A stretch of 64,000 nucleotides of DNA. Origin: Albugo candida. Lineage: Eukaryota > Oomycota > Peronosporomycetes > Albuginales > Albuginaceae. Location: positions 372,001-436,000 of the forward strand of contig CAJNAR010000160.1 of NCBI GenBank assembly GCA_905220665.1. Reading direction: 5' to 3'. A program made the translations under genes and the position numbers. Shown piece by piece: positions 1 through 11,119 of the stretch. Each line of letters starts with the position of its first letter. Within the stretch, counting starts at the first letter, position 1. A model generated the notes under the pieces. That model saw only the letters and a list, made by a program, of their open reading frames with translations. It was not told the origin of the DNA and did not search any database.

Positions 1-529
1 CTCGCAATCGACTCGAGTATGAGGGATGTAAATGGATTCAAGAAGGTTCCAACCGCAGATGCAAGTCGAAGTCCTAGATCAGTGGCTCGTCATGACAACT
101 GCCTATTCTAACTAAAATGGTGTACGAATACATAAATGTTCCGACGAAACGGAAAAAAAAGCATATGTGAAATTACACTACATAAACACAAACCCATATC
201 TAATGTAACATGTGTAAGACCACACGGAATGGAGACCCAAAAGCATTACAAGAACTGGTTGTACTGGAAATAAATAATCGAAGGTGTATTTATAGTGAGA
301 CTATATTGTGTGTACGCAAGTACTGGGTATGGGAAGATTCTTATCCGCAAACAAAACCGACATGTCATATATCCGCCTATGTCTCTCGACTTTGTAGCTT
401 CTGTGCTCTGTCTTTCCACGAATAAAAAGGCGGAGGTATAATTCATTTTCATCAAATCTGCAGGAGTATTTCAAACTCACAGGTTCTTTTTCACCTTTTA
501 AGCGAGGTCGTTCATGATGGGAAATGTCG

Positions 530-700
530 ATAGTAGGAGCTTATTATGCTGACGTCATGAGCGGTTGAGACGCGATTATTTGATATGAGCATGGGAGGCG
601 CACTAATACGGCAATAATATTGGTCTCTGCGTGTGAACACAGCCAAACGACGGATCAGTTTTTAAAATAAGGTTTAGCATACGAAGACAGTCAATGCAGG
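530..700 (+). repeat. Family B leader fragment with TGACGTCA
   Basis: The segment GCTGACGTCATGAGC followed by GGGAGGCGCACTAATA resembles the start of the family B segments at 8396 and 24890. It is a detached piece, since no B coding homology follows. The perfect 8-base palindrome TGACGTCA is at 550-557. Confidence 0.6.
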
Positions 701-1230
701 ATATGCGACAATCACGACGGGCAGCTGCCAGACGATACAATCGGGCCAAGTGTAGGTTTTGCGCGCGGTCTGCTATGTCACAGGTCGTTTAGGAACGACC
801 AGTCAGTGGGACATTTGCCTCTAAGTATACGAAAACATTCATTTCTTTAGACTCACATACAAAGCTGTCAAAATTATACTTCGTCATTGCGATGTTGGAT
901 CCTTGTGCACTAAATCAATACAGATTTTGTCCTCCCACCAATTATTATATCAATGCTTAATCTTGTGAAAAAATGACACGAAGAGTAACGCCTTATGAGC
1001 TTCCGAGCATCCAAGTGTAGCTGAACGTTCAGCTACAGGTCTACTATTTAATGTATAGTATCGGATATTTGTACGGTGGCCACCACTCATAGTCTCCGAA
1101 TCGTTGCGGTCTTCGAAATCTGATACAAGCAATGTCGGTGAGTGACTCTATGGGTGTAAATGAAAAGCTCACATAACCTTCCGGCTTTGGTTTATTGTCA
1201 GGTCTTCGAATACACTATGGTCATTCGTTT

Positions 1231-1520
1231 AATTCAAGAGGGACGATTACATGAAACGTAATCGGCATGGGAATCGCAAGATTTTGTTCTAACCAATAAA
1301 AGGTTCGTACAAGCCTGATGACGCGTTCGATTACCATTCGAATCCATTCTATCCAGTTCTTTGAGCACCAGACGCTTTACCAGTTTCCCCTCCCTTCACG
1401 CATATGCCCGTAGATGAAATACTTGATTCATGAGCACACTTGCGGCTCGATCGATCCTATGACAAATGGATCTCCACGATCGGTATACTTTACAAGTATT
1501 TGCATTCACTCACATTGGAT
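1231..1520 (-). pseudogene. Family C relic (GAGIK family)
   Basis: On the minus strand this reads in broken frames as a relative of the open frames at 14541-14822 and 10487-10816. Recognisable pieces include VKRLVLKELDRMDSN and a degenerate IKYFIYGHMRE. An in-frame stop lies just before the IKYFIYG piece, and the frame shifts after it. It sits about 500 bases upstream of the family A gene at 2031 and points away from it, as in the other modules. The function of the family is unknown to me. Confidence 0.55.
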
Positions 1521-1834
1521 CATTGCCACTTCGATTCGACTGGTTCGATGATAACAAACAAACACTGCCCCCACTACTTGATTGAGTGTCTCCACCACGT
1601 AAACCTGTATTTGTAGTTGTCGTGTACGCCAAAATCCAGTCAACAACATATCATAGTGTAGAATTGAACCGCACCATAAGGCCTTCTTCCCAAAAGAATA
1701 ATTACCTAATGAGGCGAGAAAACAAACGTTGACTCGGTGTATTTCACTGGCGCTTCGTAGCGTAGTAATAAAATGATGACGTAGAACGATCCATTACTTC
1801 AAATCAAGAATCAGAATAGTAATACTAGGGTAAG

Positions 1835-2030
1835 AATTCATATGACGCCCGTCAGATTACTTAGTGGGCAGGTCAGAATACGCGTAATCGGACGAACCGT
1901 ATTTCAATTACGTGTTGTCGGCTGGATGCAATCGTGTGTACTCTTCCACACTTTGTTGAGTGATTTGAACACATCAGTTTGATTCACAGTTCAATTCCCT
2001 TTCAACCCCTCAGTTGCCAACAACATTACA
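1835..2030 (+). promoter_or_regulatory. Conserved promoter/leader of family A gene
   Basis: This stretch is kept upstream of several family A copies. It contains TACGCGTAAT, a GGCTGGATGCAAT block, TTTGAACACATCAGTTTGAT and TCAGTTGCCAACAACATTAC ending at the ATG. The piece TTCAATTC at 1991-1998 fits the oomycete initiator consensus YTCANTYY. Comparison between copies fixes the start codon at 2031. Promoter function is inferred from conservation and position. Confidence 0.6.
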
Positions 2031-2510
2031 ATGGTCTCTCGCATATTCAAAGTTGTCGTTCTCGGTCTCATCGCTGCTGCAAATTCAAGTGAGACAAACC
2101 TTCGTCTGATACGATGCTATAGTCGTGAGACGACAAATGTCAAATATTATAAAAAAAACTGCCTCAACAATGGCGGCAATCCTAAAGATTGCTACAAGGC
2201 ACGCAAGTTGGCCCTTCAGGATTTACTCCTGAATTTTTTCCATACAACGTTAGGAGATAAAACGATCCCCATAGAAAGGATTCAACAGTACGGATTGTTG
2301 GAGATGGGCAATGCATTTAGGGCACTGTTCAGTAAAAAGGACTCGTACTATCACGAAGTTGACTTTCCAGTCGAGTGTCTGGACTATATAAAGGCACGTC
2401 TACATAAGAATGATGATTGGCGAAGTGAATTTGATAATGGAATTACACTTGAAGGCCAGCACCTATATGATATTTCTCGTTACCTCTATTATGATTGCCC
2501 ACATCTATAG
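2031..2510 (+). CDS. Small secreted protein, family A member 1
   Basis: A 159-residue intact frame. Residues 1-20 form a signal peptide (MVSRIFKVVVLGLIAAANSS) with likely cleavage near residue 19, so the product should be secreted. The mature part is small, basic at its N-terminus and predicted helical. Cysteines are at 29, 44, 54, 116 and 156. Shared with the copy at 15293 are C-x14-C, a CYKARKLAL-type block after the third cysteine, and a C-terminal LYDISRYLYYDCP block. The start is fixed by the conserved leader that ends at this ATG. No intron is needed. I recognise no named family. A pathogen-effector role is inference from size, signal peptide, cysteines and local amplification. Confidence 0.85.
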   Translation: MVSRIFKVVVLGLIAAANSSETNLRLIRCYSRETTNVKYYKKNCLNNGGNPKDCYKARKLALQDLLLNFFHTTLGDKTIPIERIQQYGLLEMGNAFRALFSKKDSYYHEVDFPVECLDYIKARLHKNDDWRSEFDNGITLEGQHLYDISRYLYYDCPHL

Positions 2511-3459
2511 ATGGATTTATAAAAAACAATCGATCGTCGGATAAGCCTTGCATCAATACATTTACACTTTTCTCACTGCGAGTCTCTTCCTTTCTTCGTG
2601 CTAATTACTCTATATTTGTCTCTGCCTTTTTTCCGACATATACTACCTGCAAGCAAGACTCGAGAATGATGTAGCCAGTCTTGTGATTGAAAGATGTATT
2701 TCTGATGTTATCACAAAGCTGAGAACAATATGTCGACGGTTGTGGTCAATATTTATGACTACCTATAACATCAGAATGGAGCGCCCTAGATATCAGAATA
2801 CACCAGCACGATGACACAGCTTTCCACAAGTACAGGAGAGTACTCATTGAGCTCAGTCGTGAGCGCTTGATATAAACAATCAACAAACTTGTCACTGCTT
2901 TTCAACACTTGAGTTTGATACTGAGCGTAATGATTGGAGGAGTATCTCAATCCAAAAGAAAACACGTAAACATCGTGGTACTACCGATATTTGCATATAA
3001 ATTGCTAAAAACAAAGCCCATAGTGCTAGTCGTTAAGCATAACACTTGTAGGCAACACAAGGTCATATAGCGAATCTAATGGCCACGAGTCCACCGCCCA
3101 CGTCCCACGATTACGATACGTTGGCAGCTTCAGAGACATACCTCTTCAATGGGTAGAAACCCCAGCAGACAGTCGGTGGAAATTCTCGACTTTTCGTGGG
3201 ATAGAACGTGTAAGTGTATCCAATCAGTGGCTTGATCGAAAGATTATTTCCAACAGGTCACTTCGTAGACACCAATCCAAAAGACTGAGATCTCTACCCA
3301 GCGCTTCTGACTGAATCCTCTCGCACCGTGCGCAGTACTTTAATCGCTACACGACCAACGGTTTATTGTATCCAATAAAATGACATGGGATGAGCTTGGG
3401 ATTGACGAGACGGGCGCTATGCCCAAACGTTTATTTCCACCTTCAAGTGATTCCACGCG
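2511..3459. other. Intermodule sequence, no gene seen
   Basis: No convincing coding sequence. Bases 2550-2600 are the conserved 3' flank of family A genes. Bases 2625-2740 (CCGACATATACTACC then CTCGAGAATGATGTA) recur in degraded form at 6640-6720, 16060-16080, 18800-18900 and 26020-26060, so they belong to the repeated module. Confidence 0.6.
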
Positions 3460-4701
3460 GTGTTCCACATACAAATCCTTTAAGCGTTCTCTTGCGCTGC
3501 TCGTGGTGAAGTGATGATTCCGTGCTATCTAAGGTTATAAACATCAGATTAGGTCACACTCGGTTTCATCTAGGAACTTGGAAGGATTTATTGTTAAGTT
3601 CTTATTTACGTAAGCGAACTAACAGCTTTTCTTCTTTTTTATTCTTTCATGTCGCAGAAAAGTACATCACTTCGCATATAAGAAGCTTTTATACTGTGTA
3701 GCAATTCACAAACGCAACAGAAAAGTACGGGTCTGCTGAATATGTTGTAAGGATAGCACTCGAAAGTATGCGCTGACTATTATTTACGTCACGACGACGC
3801 AATACTCTAGTAAAGCACTCATATGCGGTGTATCAGGATAATGGCAGGAAAGGAATCAGCACAACTCTTCATGGTGGGATCACGATCTGTTCATGTACTT
3901 ATTGATTGGATTGTGAGCATTGCGATCCGCGTGCACGGGTGGAAAAAAGTGTGCATGAAAATTAACAGAAGGTCATATTATTTTTGATGCGATGTACACG
4001 AAATACTCCGAAAGTGTTTAGTGACACGGATGTACGAATTGAAAGATTAAATTCGCCCGTGGTCATGCTTCAAGAACCATTGCTGGTTCAGAAAGCTATA
4101 TAAGAACCGGTACGATTTACTGTCAGTGAGGGTGCAATCACTTGTGTTGTCCCTGACAATTTCAATGCACCGAGGTCACCGCCGCGTGTAAAAATCAGCA
4201 GCAACAAGTACATTACGGTAGATCTTCCACTTCACGACACATCAGGTCAAGGAAATGTTCACATAGCACGAGTACTCTCGTGTTTTCAACAAGTAGTCTT
4301 TATATGAGAGCTTTCCACTTACGCTGAACAAAGCCTAGCAAGCCCCCTCGCTTCCTCGCTTGCCACATGCAACCCTTCTAGATAAATATTCTTCAATGCA
4401 ACGAAAAATCAATGAAGCGGGCCACTTCACTCTGTAAGGTATTGAACTAGAGATCTAATCTCCCAACGATCTTGTCTATTTGTGTGGGAAGATGACTCTC
4501 TCTGTCATCAATTTGTTTGAGTTAAGCTTCTATGTGGGCCTCGGGTATCCTTTATATTGTAAGACGTGGTCTTTACTGCTGACAGACATCTGGAGAATAG
4601 ATGAGCGAGAGCGATCTGCAGAATGCCTACAATCATCTCCACCATTCAGATGTTTTCTTTTCTGTCAGTATGAATTCTCATTTATGCTTTCTTCGGTTTG
4701 A
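3460..4701 (+). pseudogene. Family B copy 1 (unknown coding-derived segment)
   Basis: The block is alignable by eye with 7830-9420 and 24200-25930. Shared landmarks are ATAAACATCAGATTAGGTCACAC (near 3540), GGTGGGATCACGATCTGTTC (near 3873), CGAAAGTGTTTAGTGACACG (near 4010) and GGTTCAGAAAGC (near 4085). The last part (4480-4701) reads CGKMTLSVINLFELSFYVG, matching CGKMTAFAFNLL in copy 2 and a CGKNILSI frame at 52055-52291 on the other strand. The copies resemble each other as protein although each has stops elsewhere. No known domain was recognised. Here the frame is broken by several stops. Confidence 0.55.
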
Positions 4702-5529
4702 TGGCACATAGAGCAGTTTCCGCATGAAGCTCTTTCACTATCATCTACCTTTCCATTAATTCTGTCAAGTGTATACAATGTGTCATCCCAAACACTCCGG
4801 TCTACAATTTTGCCAAAGCTACTCTTGGTTGAAAGAAACAGGCAAAACAACTGTCCTTGAATTTCTACAGCTAATAAAGTCAGCTAAAGGATAGTCTCCC
4901 CTCGAGCTGTGACTCATAGAATTTCAACCTTTGACTGAAAATATTTCAATTTTGGGTGTTTGTTTGCCTCAGACGTGTTTGCATTATTAAGGCAAAGTTG
5001 AGTCAAAATGGATGATTAGTCGAAATACAAGTCCAATTCCTGTGACGCACCAAAACACGTATTTCTTTTTGCACAAAATAGTCAGTCTCCCCACCTACAA
5101 ACTAGCATAATCTTCCCTCTGCTCTGTGGTTACGCATTCCCGTGACTCTAATTCTTGAGGTAAAGTGGCAGGCGTAGGTAGCAAAATCAACGTTCTGCTT
5201 TCCTGTACCATGTGACTGTCCGATGATACTACTGTGCTCGCCTCTTCGAGTCTTATAAGGAATCGTTGTCGACGTATGATATTTTGGTGCGCGAGAATAC
5301 GAAACATGCGTTGTGCAATCTCCCTTACAAGCGCGGTCAAAAACCACTCTTAAATATGGAGATGGTGTTGGCAGCGATTGCCGTCGTAAACGCTTTTAAG
5401 AAAAGGGACTTATCTCAGTTATGGTCGAACAAACGCTACGGAACTAGACCAAGGCGTAATCTAACATGTTCTGAAGGTTCATTGACTCAATGCCCCAACT
5501 TTTAGAGACAATATAGATAAGCATTATCT
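4702..5529. other. No assignable gene
   Basis: Several overlapping short frames on both strands (5095-5505) have no recognisable motif and mutually exclusive reading. Nothing here matches the other modules clearly. Confidence 0.4.
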
Positions 5530-6045
5530 CTGATACAAAGGATCAATGCGAAAGCTTGTTGACATGGAGGTTTCGATGTTGCTGAAACTAAAATGCTTCA
5601 CGCAGGATTACGTCACGGCACCTGATGAACATCGTATATACTGACTTGAGCGCCAGAAAATTTCCCCCAGCTTCACGCATAGACCCATAGCTTGATTCGT
5701 GCTCTTACTTGTGACTCCAATAAATAAAAAGACATACAAGAATCGTTCACGATCGGCATACTTGGAATGTTTGCAAGCCAATGGAATCGATTCGATGTTT
5801 GCCGTTTACTTGGAATTAGCTGATGATTGATTGCTTATGAATATGATGACGCAGAATTGTACATTTCTTCAAATCAAGAGCGACCTAGGGTGAGATTTCA
5901 TGTCAGATTCGTTTTTAGAATACACGTAATGGGAAGAACAATCTGGATGCAATGGTGTGTAACTTCTCACCAGTTTGTCGAGGGATTTTAACACAGCAAT
6001 TTGATTCACAAGTCAATTGGCTTTTGAGTCCCCAGCGACCTAGAA
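5530..6045 (+). repeat. Module 2: family C relic and family A leader
   Basis: Bases 5630-5800 keep the family C landmarks CTTCACGCATAGACCCATAG and TTCACGATCGGCATACTTGG, as in 14715-14810. Bases 5885-6045 keep the family A leader: ATACACGTAATGGGAAGAAC, GGATGCAATGGTGTGTAA, TTTGATTCACAAGTCAATT and CCCCAGCGACC. The order is the same as in intact modules, so a complete module once stood here. Confidence 0.6.
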
Positions 6046-6420
6046 ATCCAATCATGCTCTGTCTCGACTGGAAATGCTGAGGATACACTTAGATATATTA
6101 ACTCAAGTACTCTACAAGCTGACATTCCCGAAAGTGATCTTATCTACATCAGAGGCTTATGCCGAATCCTCCCAGCGGTATATTGACAGAACTGCATAGT
6201 ACATTATGACCGTAAAGATCGTTGAGGGCATGAGATGGAAGCTATCTACATAATGTTTTAAAACGTTTTTGTATCTACAAGTAGTCCAAACCAATAGATA
6301 GATCAAATGCCACGTTTGACGTTCCTTCAACCACCCTTGTGCTTTCGAAATATTTGGATGGCTACGATCCAAAAAGTAGTGAAGAAAAATCATTGCCGCT
6401 TCTGCCAAAGGCTGCAAATT
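6046..6420 (+). pseudogene. Probable family A relic
   Basis: Directly after the conserved leader, no ATG-Val-Ser start and no continuous frame remain. The plus-strand frames are broken by stops. The call rests on position after the leader, not on recognisable protein similarity. Confidence 0.3.
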
Positions 6421-7829
6421 ATGTCATGTTCTCTCCTGTGATTTAGGGTATACTACCTACTTGCGATAATTATCCTCGCGGATTTACATTTAAGATGGCT
6501 CTATTTTGCCTTGCCAACATCTCCTGGGTCAACAGAGTTCCAAAGTAGTTCTTTCGATCAACGATCGTCCATGGTGGGATTCTGCATTAATACGTTGTCC
6601 CTTTTCCAACGAATGTGGGTTCCATTCTCCTTCATTGTTTTTGACTTCTAATCTCGATCCTCTTCAGGTGAATAGTATTCTACACGCAGAAAAAAACTCG
6701 AGAGTGATGCATCATTGTACTTGCTTAATCGATTCCAAACTACACGCTGGAATCCCAGTGGCCTTCATGAGGTGAGATCATTCCTAAAAAAGGAACGACT
6801 CGATCGATTGATTGCGTGATCTCCATCGCAATGTCGTGAGTCGACAAGATAAAGCGCAGAAAACGACTCACACCATTGCACCGACAAACTGGAAGAAGAG
6901 ATAATATGTCAATACTTTTATAACGCGGAGAAGAGCATAAAACCTGCTGCATTGACTGAGTAGAACACGTCAGATAGAGTCATATGGCCGTAAATATAAA
7001 ATCCACAAACTTGCAACACACTAAGACCGTATAAGATAGATGCTTCAAAGGGTACAATAAATTCTCGTTGTGTGCATCAACACATCATTTGATACAGTAC
7101 CTCAGATGGTACATTTGTTTCATCGATCTGCAAATCGGATTCTCTTGAGATACTTTGACAAACCGGATCAATCGTAATAGGTGCAAAGGATCAAACCTTC
7201 CCCGTAACAGGGTGACGGCACTGATGCGAGGTCGTCGTAATTCTCGAAGATCAGAAGAAATATTCATTTCACTCAAATACATAAATGTCGTAGGTACTGC
7301 CGTGAATCTGGATTTCTGCATTCAAAGTCTAGATTCCAAATTGTAAGCCACATAGTCCCTGTTGGCAAGGTATGGTCAAATAGTGTATTCAAGGCTTTTG
7401 TGCATGATAAAACAGAGCATGATAGCACATCGTCCGCGATAATCGCAACTGAACGTCCAGAGGCCCGTGCACAACGAAACGATACGTCTCTCACATTCGG
7501 TATTGTCATCACTGCAACGGATAGTTTTGCTATCAGACAATTCTTCGTAATACCTGTGTTTACGATGAGCAGATTGTGTTGTTAGTTTGCGAGGATGTGA
7601 ATTGCTTAAATGGCAGATTTTTAGTATTTCGATTCCCATCGATCGATCCGAATAGGAGAGATCTCCGCTGAACGCCTCTGAATCGTCTCGCAAGTTGCGC
7701 AAGACTATAATAACTGTACGATCCAAAAGGTATCAAACTGCAAACAATTGACTAATGCTTTTGTACGCGAATTCGAGCATGGTTGCATCGCTGAGTGAGG
7801 TTACGCTATGTTTAAGAATGGGTTACTTA
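6421..7829. other. Repeat-derived spacer without a gene I can support
   Basis: Bases 7120-7210 (GATCTGCAAATCG, then TCAATCGT with AATAGGT) resemble 19145-19230, and 6640-6720 resemble 2630-2740 and 18790-18900. These blocks belong to the amplified module. Open frames on both strands at 7085-7726 overlap each other and carry no motif. Confidence 0.45.
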
Positions 7830-8402
7830 TAGCTGAGGTCTTGTACTACGCTGCTCGTTGTGGAAGGCAATGAGTGACCGCTGCTCGCTTTATGGGTGCA
7901 AACACCAGACTTCGTCCTACTCAGCTTTATCTCTATCTAGGTTCTGTTGAGTCAGATGGTATCCTGGCTTGTGGTACTAACGTTCATTTGTTCTCATCAA
8001 GTAGTAACTTGCTTTATACAGCGGCAACTAGATAAACAGGAAATTAGCCATAGTCGACTTGCTTGCTCCGGTTATTATACACTCCTATATATCCAACAGA
8101 ATAACTATAAAGAAAAAGCTGCTCTATATGAAAAGTAAACTACTTTCCATCAAACATTTTTATAGAAGCGGTGGCTAGTCATGTGGCGGCCGACTGATTG
8201 GAACAAATATAGGCGCTGATTTGTGCTAACGTCACAAGCGTTCATAATGGCGAATGCCGACGCAAAATCCTTCAAAGAAGCGCTCATATTGCGGTGTTAT
8301 TGGAGTGAGGATATGAATGCAATCAAATTGGCAAGGTCCACCAAAAACGAGGATAATAGCCTAAAGTTCCTGATGAATCCCATGAAGCTCTCAGATTTGC
8401 GC

Positions 8403-8410
8403 TGACGTCA
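8403..8410. promoter_or_regulatory. TGACGTCA palindrome in family B leader
   Basis: A perfect CRE/bZIP-type octamer kept at the same place in copies at 550-557, 24895-24902 and 46652-46659. Binding is not shown. The sequence matches the classic CREB/ATF site. Confidence 0.4.
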
Positions 8411-8644
8411 TGAGCATTGAAATGGCAACTCCTGACGAGCAATACTGTAGATGGCGCACAAAAATTGGTGTACCGAAATAATGGCTGCAAATAAACCAGC
8501 AAAACTGCTCCACGGTGGGATGACGATGTGACCATGTACCTTTTGGAATGTGAATGTTGCGATCCGAGTTGTGAAATGGTATAACAAAAGACCATTTTCT
8601 TTTTGACTCGATGTGTACGACATATTCCGAAAGTGTTTGATGGC

Positions 8645-9079
8645 ATGCATCAACGAATTGAAAGAACATATTCTACCGTGCTAATCCTGCCAGAATCATT
8701 TGTTGGATCAGAAAGCTCCATATCAACAGGTATAGGTACCATGCACTTCAATGACGGTGCAATCAATTGCGTTGTCATTGACAAATTGCAATGCTCCGAG
8801 GATCAACATGGGCTTGGCCTGGAAAAGACAGTGACAAGACGCATACCGACTACAGAATACCACGAAGACAACGTTTCAATGCATATGAAGACAGGCAGTG
8901 AAAGAATAACTACATCGCGATCTGCTCTTGATAAGGTCAACCAAATCTTTAATCCCTCACGGAATAGCTCTGTTGCATCCAAGATAGAAGCTGCATATCA
9001 GGGTAATTCGGATACTCTCAACAAATCATCGCAATCTCTGCCCACATGGATTCAAGACTATCTTCTCATGATGGCTTAA
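8645..9079 (+). CDS. Family B open frame, unknown function
   Basis: A frame of about 144 residues from the first ATG. The open frame without a start codon reaches back to 8603. It is hydrophilic, rich in Ser, Thr, Ile and charged residues, with no signal peptide and no membrane segment. A piece reading ERITTSRSALDKVNQ corresponds to WRKITPRSLFHCTTQLIDEIN in copy 3 (25294-25479). The two copies thus resemble each other at protein level in different local frames. A second similar stretch (MYLLECECCDP) lies upstream in the same frame behind a stop. Truncated at the 5' side, it is probably a remnant of a longer gene. I do not recognise the family. Confidence 0.4.
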   Translation: MHQRIERTYSTVLILPESFVGSESSISTGIGTMHFNDGAINCVVIDKLQCSEDQHGLGLEKTVTRRIPTTEYHEDNVSMHMKTGSERITTSRSALDKVNQIFNPSRNSSVASKIEAAYQGNSDTLNKSSQSLPTWIQDYLLMMA

Positions 9080-9420
9080 TCACATGCTACCCTACAGCAG
9101 CCTGCGTACCCTGCACAGAAATATCATTTCCTCGCCCTGAGACACGGTTTTGATGCGTGCAACATTACCCTATGAAACGGAAAATCACTGTGGCTGTTTA
9201 TTTCATGCCGTAAGATAGCGAACAGAAGATTTGATTTTCCGACGAGCTTTGTATATTTGTGCGGAAAGATGACAGCCTTTGCATTCAATTTATTACAATC
9301 AAACTTCCAAGTAGACTCGGATATCCTTTTGTTGTTAGACTTGGTTTTGACTGGTGACAGAAGGATGGAAAAATAAATGAGCTAGAGCAATCTTGAATGT
9401 GACTCCAAGAGTCAAATCAA

Positions 9421-9969
9421 CTACAACCGTCCAAACTGTAAACGTTGGATATATATATTACTTCTATACTTGATACGTCTGTCGTTAGTACATCGTCTTG
9501 ATCCTTGCGGCATTGACCAGCACTTGTGCCACGCAGGGAACAAGAGCTTTCTTCGAGTGGTGGGCATCAAACAATGCGTTGACAAAGGGATCAAACTTAG
9601 AAAGGTCCATCATGCTATGGTGATCTCGATGATAACTTTCGTTCTTTTTTTAGAAGACAATCTGGCTACTCCAACAGCACAGGAAGCTTTGTAAATGTTT
9701 TCAAAAAGAAAAAGCAGAAGTTTCTAATTATGAGTGGATGACATGAACAAATTCCCATGAAATTTCAGATTCTGACTCTCTTTAGGTATGTTATTGACAC
9801 AAACTCGTGATCTCAACCCACGCTAAACCTCCACCGAATATAATAGATCTAGTATGAATTATCAGTCATGCAGCATTCCACCAAATTCAGTGAAGATGTA
9901 CATTCGAATCCAACGTCCTTATTGCCATCGATTTGTTCTAGTTCCCATATCGATCCGTTCGGCTCACGA
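9421..9969. other. No assignable gene
   Basis: The frame at 9470-9694 has no motif and no relative elsewhere in the window that I could see. I treat it as chance. Confidence 0.35.
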
Positions 9970-10480
9970 TTAGACGTTGAAGTTATGCACCCAACACGCT
10001 CTCAAATATCAGAGTTTTCCGTCGTATGAACAAAACTTTGGTCGATTTTTGTGGTACTTTGCTTTCTCCGGCCACTCTTGCACGTCCTTCGTCTACGACA
10101 ATATCAAAAGCACGTATACCTTTAGGTACACCAAAAGGTCAGCAGAAAGTGAGTACTCTCACAAAAAGTCTAGCGTGAATCTTTGTGCTCCATTTTAATC
10201 CCGTCATCTTGTGATACAGGATCATACCAGTGTACAGTGCCTGACGTGATTTGATTCCGCACAATGTCAGAGAAATGGTCTGAATGGCCGATCAGGATTG
10301 CAAATCACTTCAAGCGCATTCTTTCAAGCATCGGGTTAGGCCTATGTCTGCGCTGTTTTAGTTGATAGTGAAGTCTTATCACCTTCCAAGTAGCGATGAC
10401 AGATACATATGAGCGTCATCAAAACCTATCAACAGGTATCGATTCCCGATTATAATATCAAGTAAAATGGTAGGAATAGC
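9970..10480 (+). repeat. Segment inverted at 40340-40960
   Basis: The blocks TATGAACAAAACTTTGGTCG (10025), CACAAAAAGTCTAGCGTGAAT (10160), GATTCCGCACAATGTCAGAG (10252) and CCAAGTAGCGATGACAGATA (10387) recur as reverse complements at 40715, 40605, 40475 and 40360. The whole block is therefore present again in opposite orientation next to the minus-strand modules. Confidence 0.75.
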
Positions 10481-10486
10481 TGAACA

Positions 10487-10816
10487 TTAAGAATTCCCTT
10501 TTGCTCTGCCAGGTGCACTCTCACATAGTCGCGCCTCCGGCCGCCGATTCGATTGTTTCCAGTCTTGAATAAAATAGATGGACAGTCGACAAATGAGTGC
10601 GATCTTCTTGGAGCTTGAACACTTCACAAAAAATTCTTTTATGCGTTGTTGGGACTTGGTAGACATAGTCTTTACTACCTTGTGCACCAGACGCTCAACA
10701 AAGTCACCACTCATCTCCACGCATAGACCCATATACTTGATTCCTGCGCCCACGCGACTAAATCGATCAACTGACAAATGGATGTCCTCGATCGATATTT
10801 TCAAAAGTATTTGCAT
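10487..10816 (-). CDS. Family C open frame (GAGIK family), unknown function
   Basis: A frame of 109 residues on the minus strand with no signal peptide. The core is RVGAGIKYMGLCVEMSGDF, then VERLVHKVVKTMST and KKIALICRLSI. It matches 39992-40333(+), where GAGTKSFRYGICVKEAGGDF, VEFLVREILDTMHTN and NKIALICRLFI stand at the same spacing, and 14541-14822(-). Similarity across four or more copies in one frame indicates a real former gene. Its start is uncertain because ATG-initiated length varies between copies. It lies about 440 bases from the family A relic at 11255 and diverges from it. No known domain was recognised. Confidence 0.5.
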   Translation of the reverse strand: MQILLKISIEDIHLSVDRFSRVGAGIKYMGLCVEMSGDFVERLVHKVVKTMSTKSQQRIKEFFVKCSSSKKIALICRLSIYFIQDWKQSNRRPEARLCESAPGRAKGNS

Positions 10817-11119
10817 TTAACTCGCATCAAATCTTTTCCACTTCGATGCGTCCGTTTCGATGATAACAAAAGAGCTCTGCAGTAAAACACTAAATCAAAT
10901 GTATCTTCCATGCACACTTGTACTTGTACTTGTCCTGTCACCTAAAGCCAGTCGCCTGCACACCAGCTGGCCTCATAACATCGTGTTGAATTAAAAATAA
11001 ATGCACCTAACGAGTTGACGAAACAAGTATTTTACTCGACGTAAACTGACTCTTGTTAGCTTACCAGTAAGGTGATGCATTATGGCGCACTATTTCATAC
11101 CAGGAACCGTGACGTTTAC

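Larger units (their letters stand above)
1..2600 (+). repeat. Left copy of a duplicated module (partner 13597-15870)
   Basis: The first 230 bases (ATGAGGGATGTAA onward) recur at about 13620. Further matching blocks are 880-1140 with 14090-14400, 1231-1520 with 14550-14830, 1840-2030 with 15105-15292, the secreted-protein genes themselves, and the shared 3' flank TTGCATCAATACA (about 2550 and 15825). Order and orientation are kept, with many substitutions and indels, so this is an old segmental duplication. It carries a family C relic on - and a family A gene on +. Bases 240-870 otherwise show no gene. Confidence 0.85.
7830..9420 (+). repeat. Family B copy 2 module
   Basis: This is the best preserved family B copy. 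It starts with a GGGTGCAAACACCAGAC block near 7893. An extra degenerate leader GCTAACGTCACAAGCG is near 8226, then the leader GCTGACGTCATGAGCATTG at 8401. Then come the coding-like part (see 8645-9079) and the conserved end TTTGTGCGGAAAGATGACAG near 9255. An internal tandem duplication of about 175 bases explains the two leaders. Confidence 0.6.

Noticed and set aside
5095..5505. Overlapping open frames on both strands
   Set aside because: No motif, no second copy and mutually exclusive reading; chance frames are expected at this length.
7085..7726. Frames of up to 116 codons on both strands
   Set aside because: The region overlaps repeat-module sequence, the opposite strands are both open, and no protein-level conservation was seen with 19120-19250.
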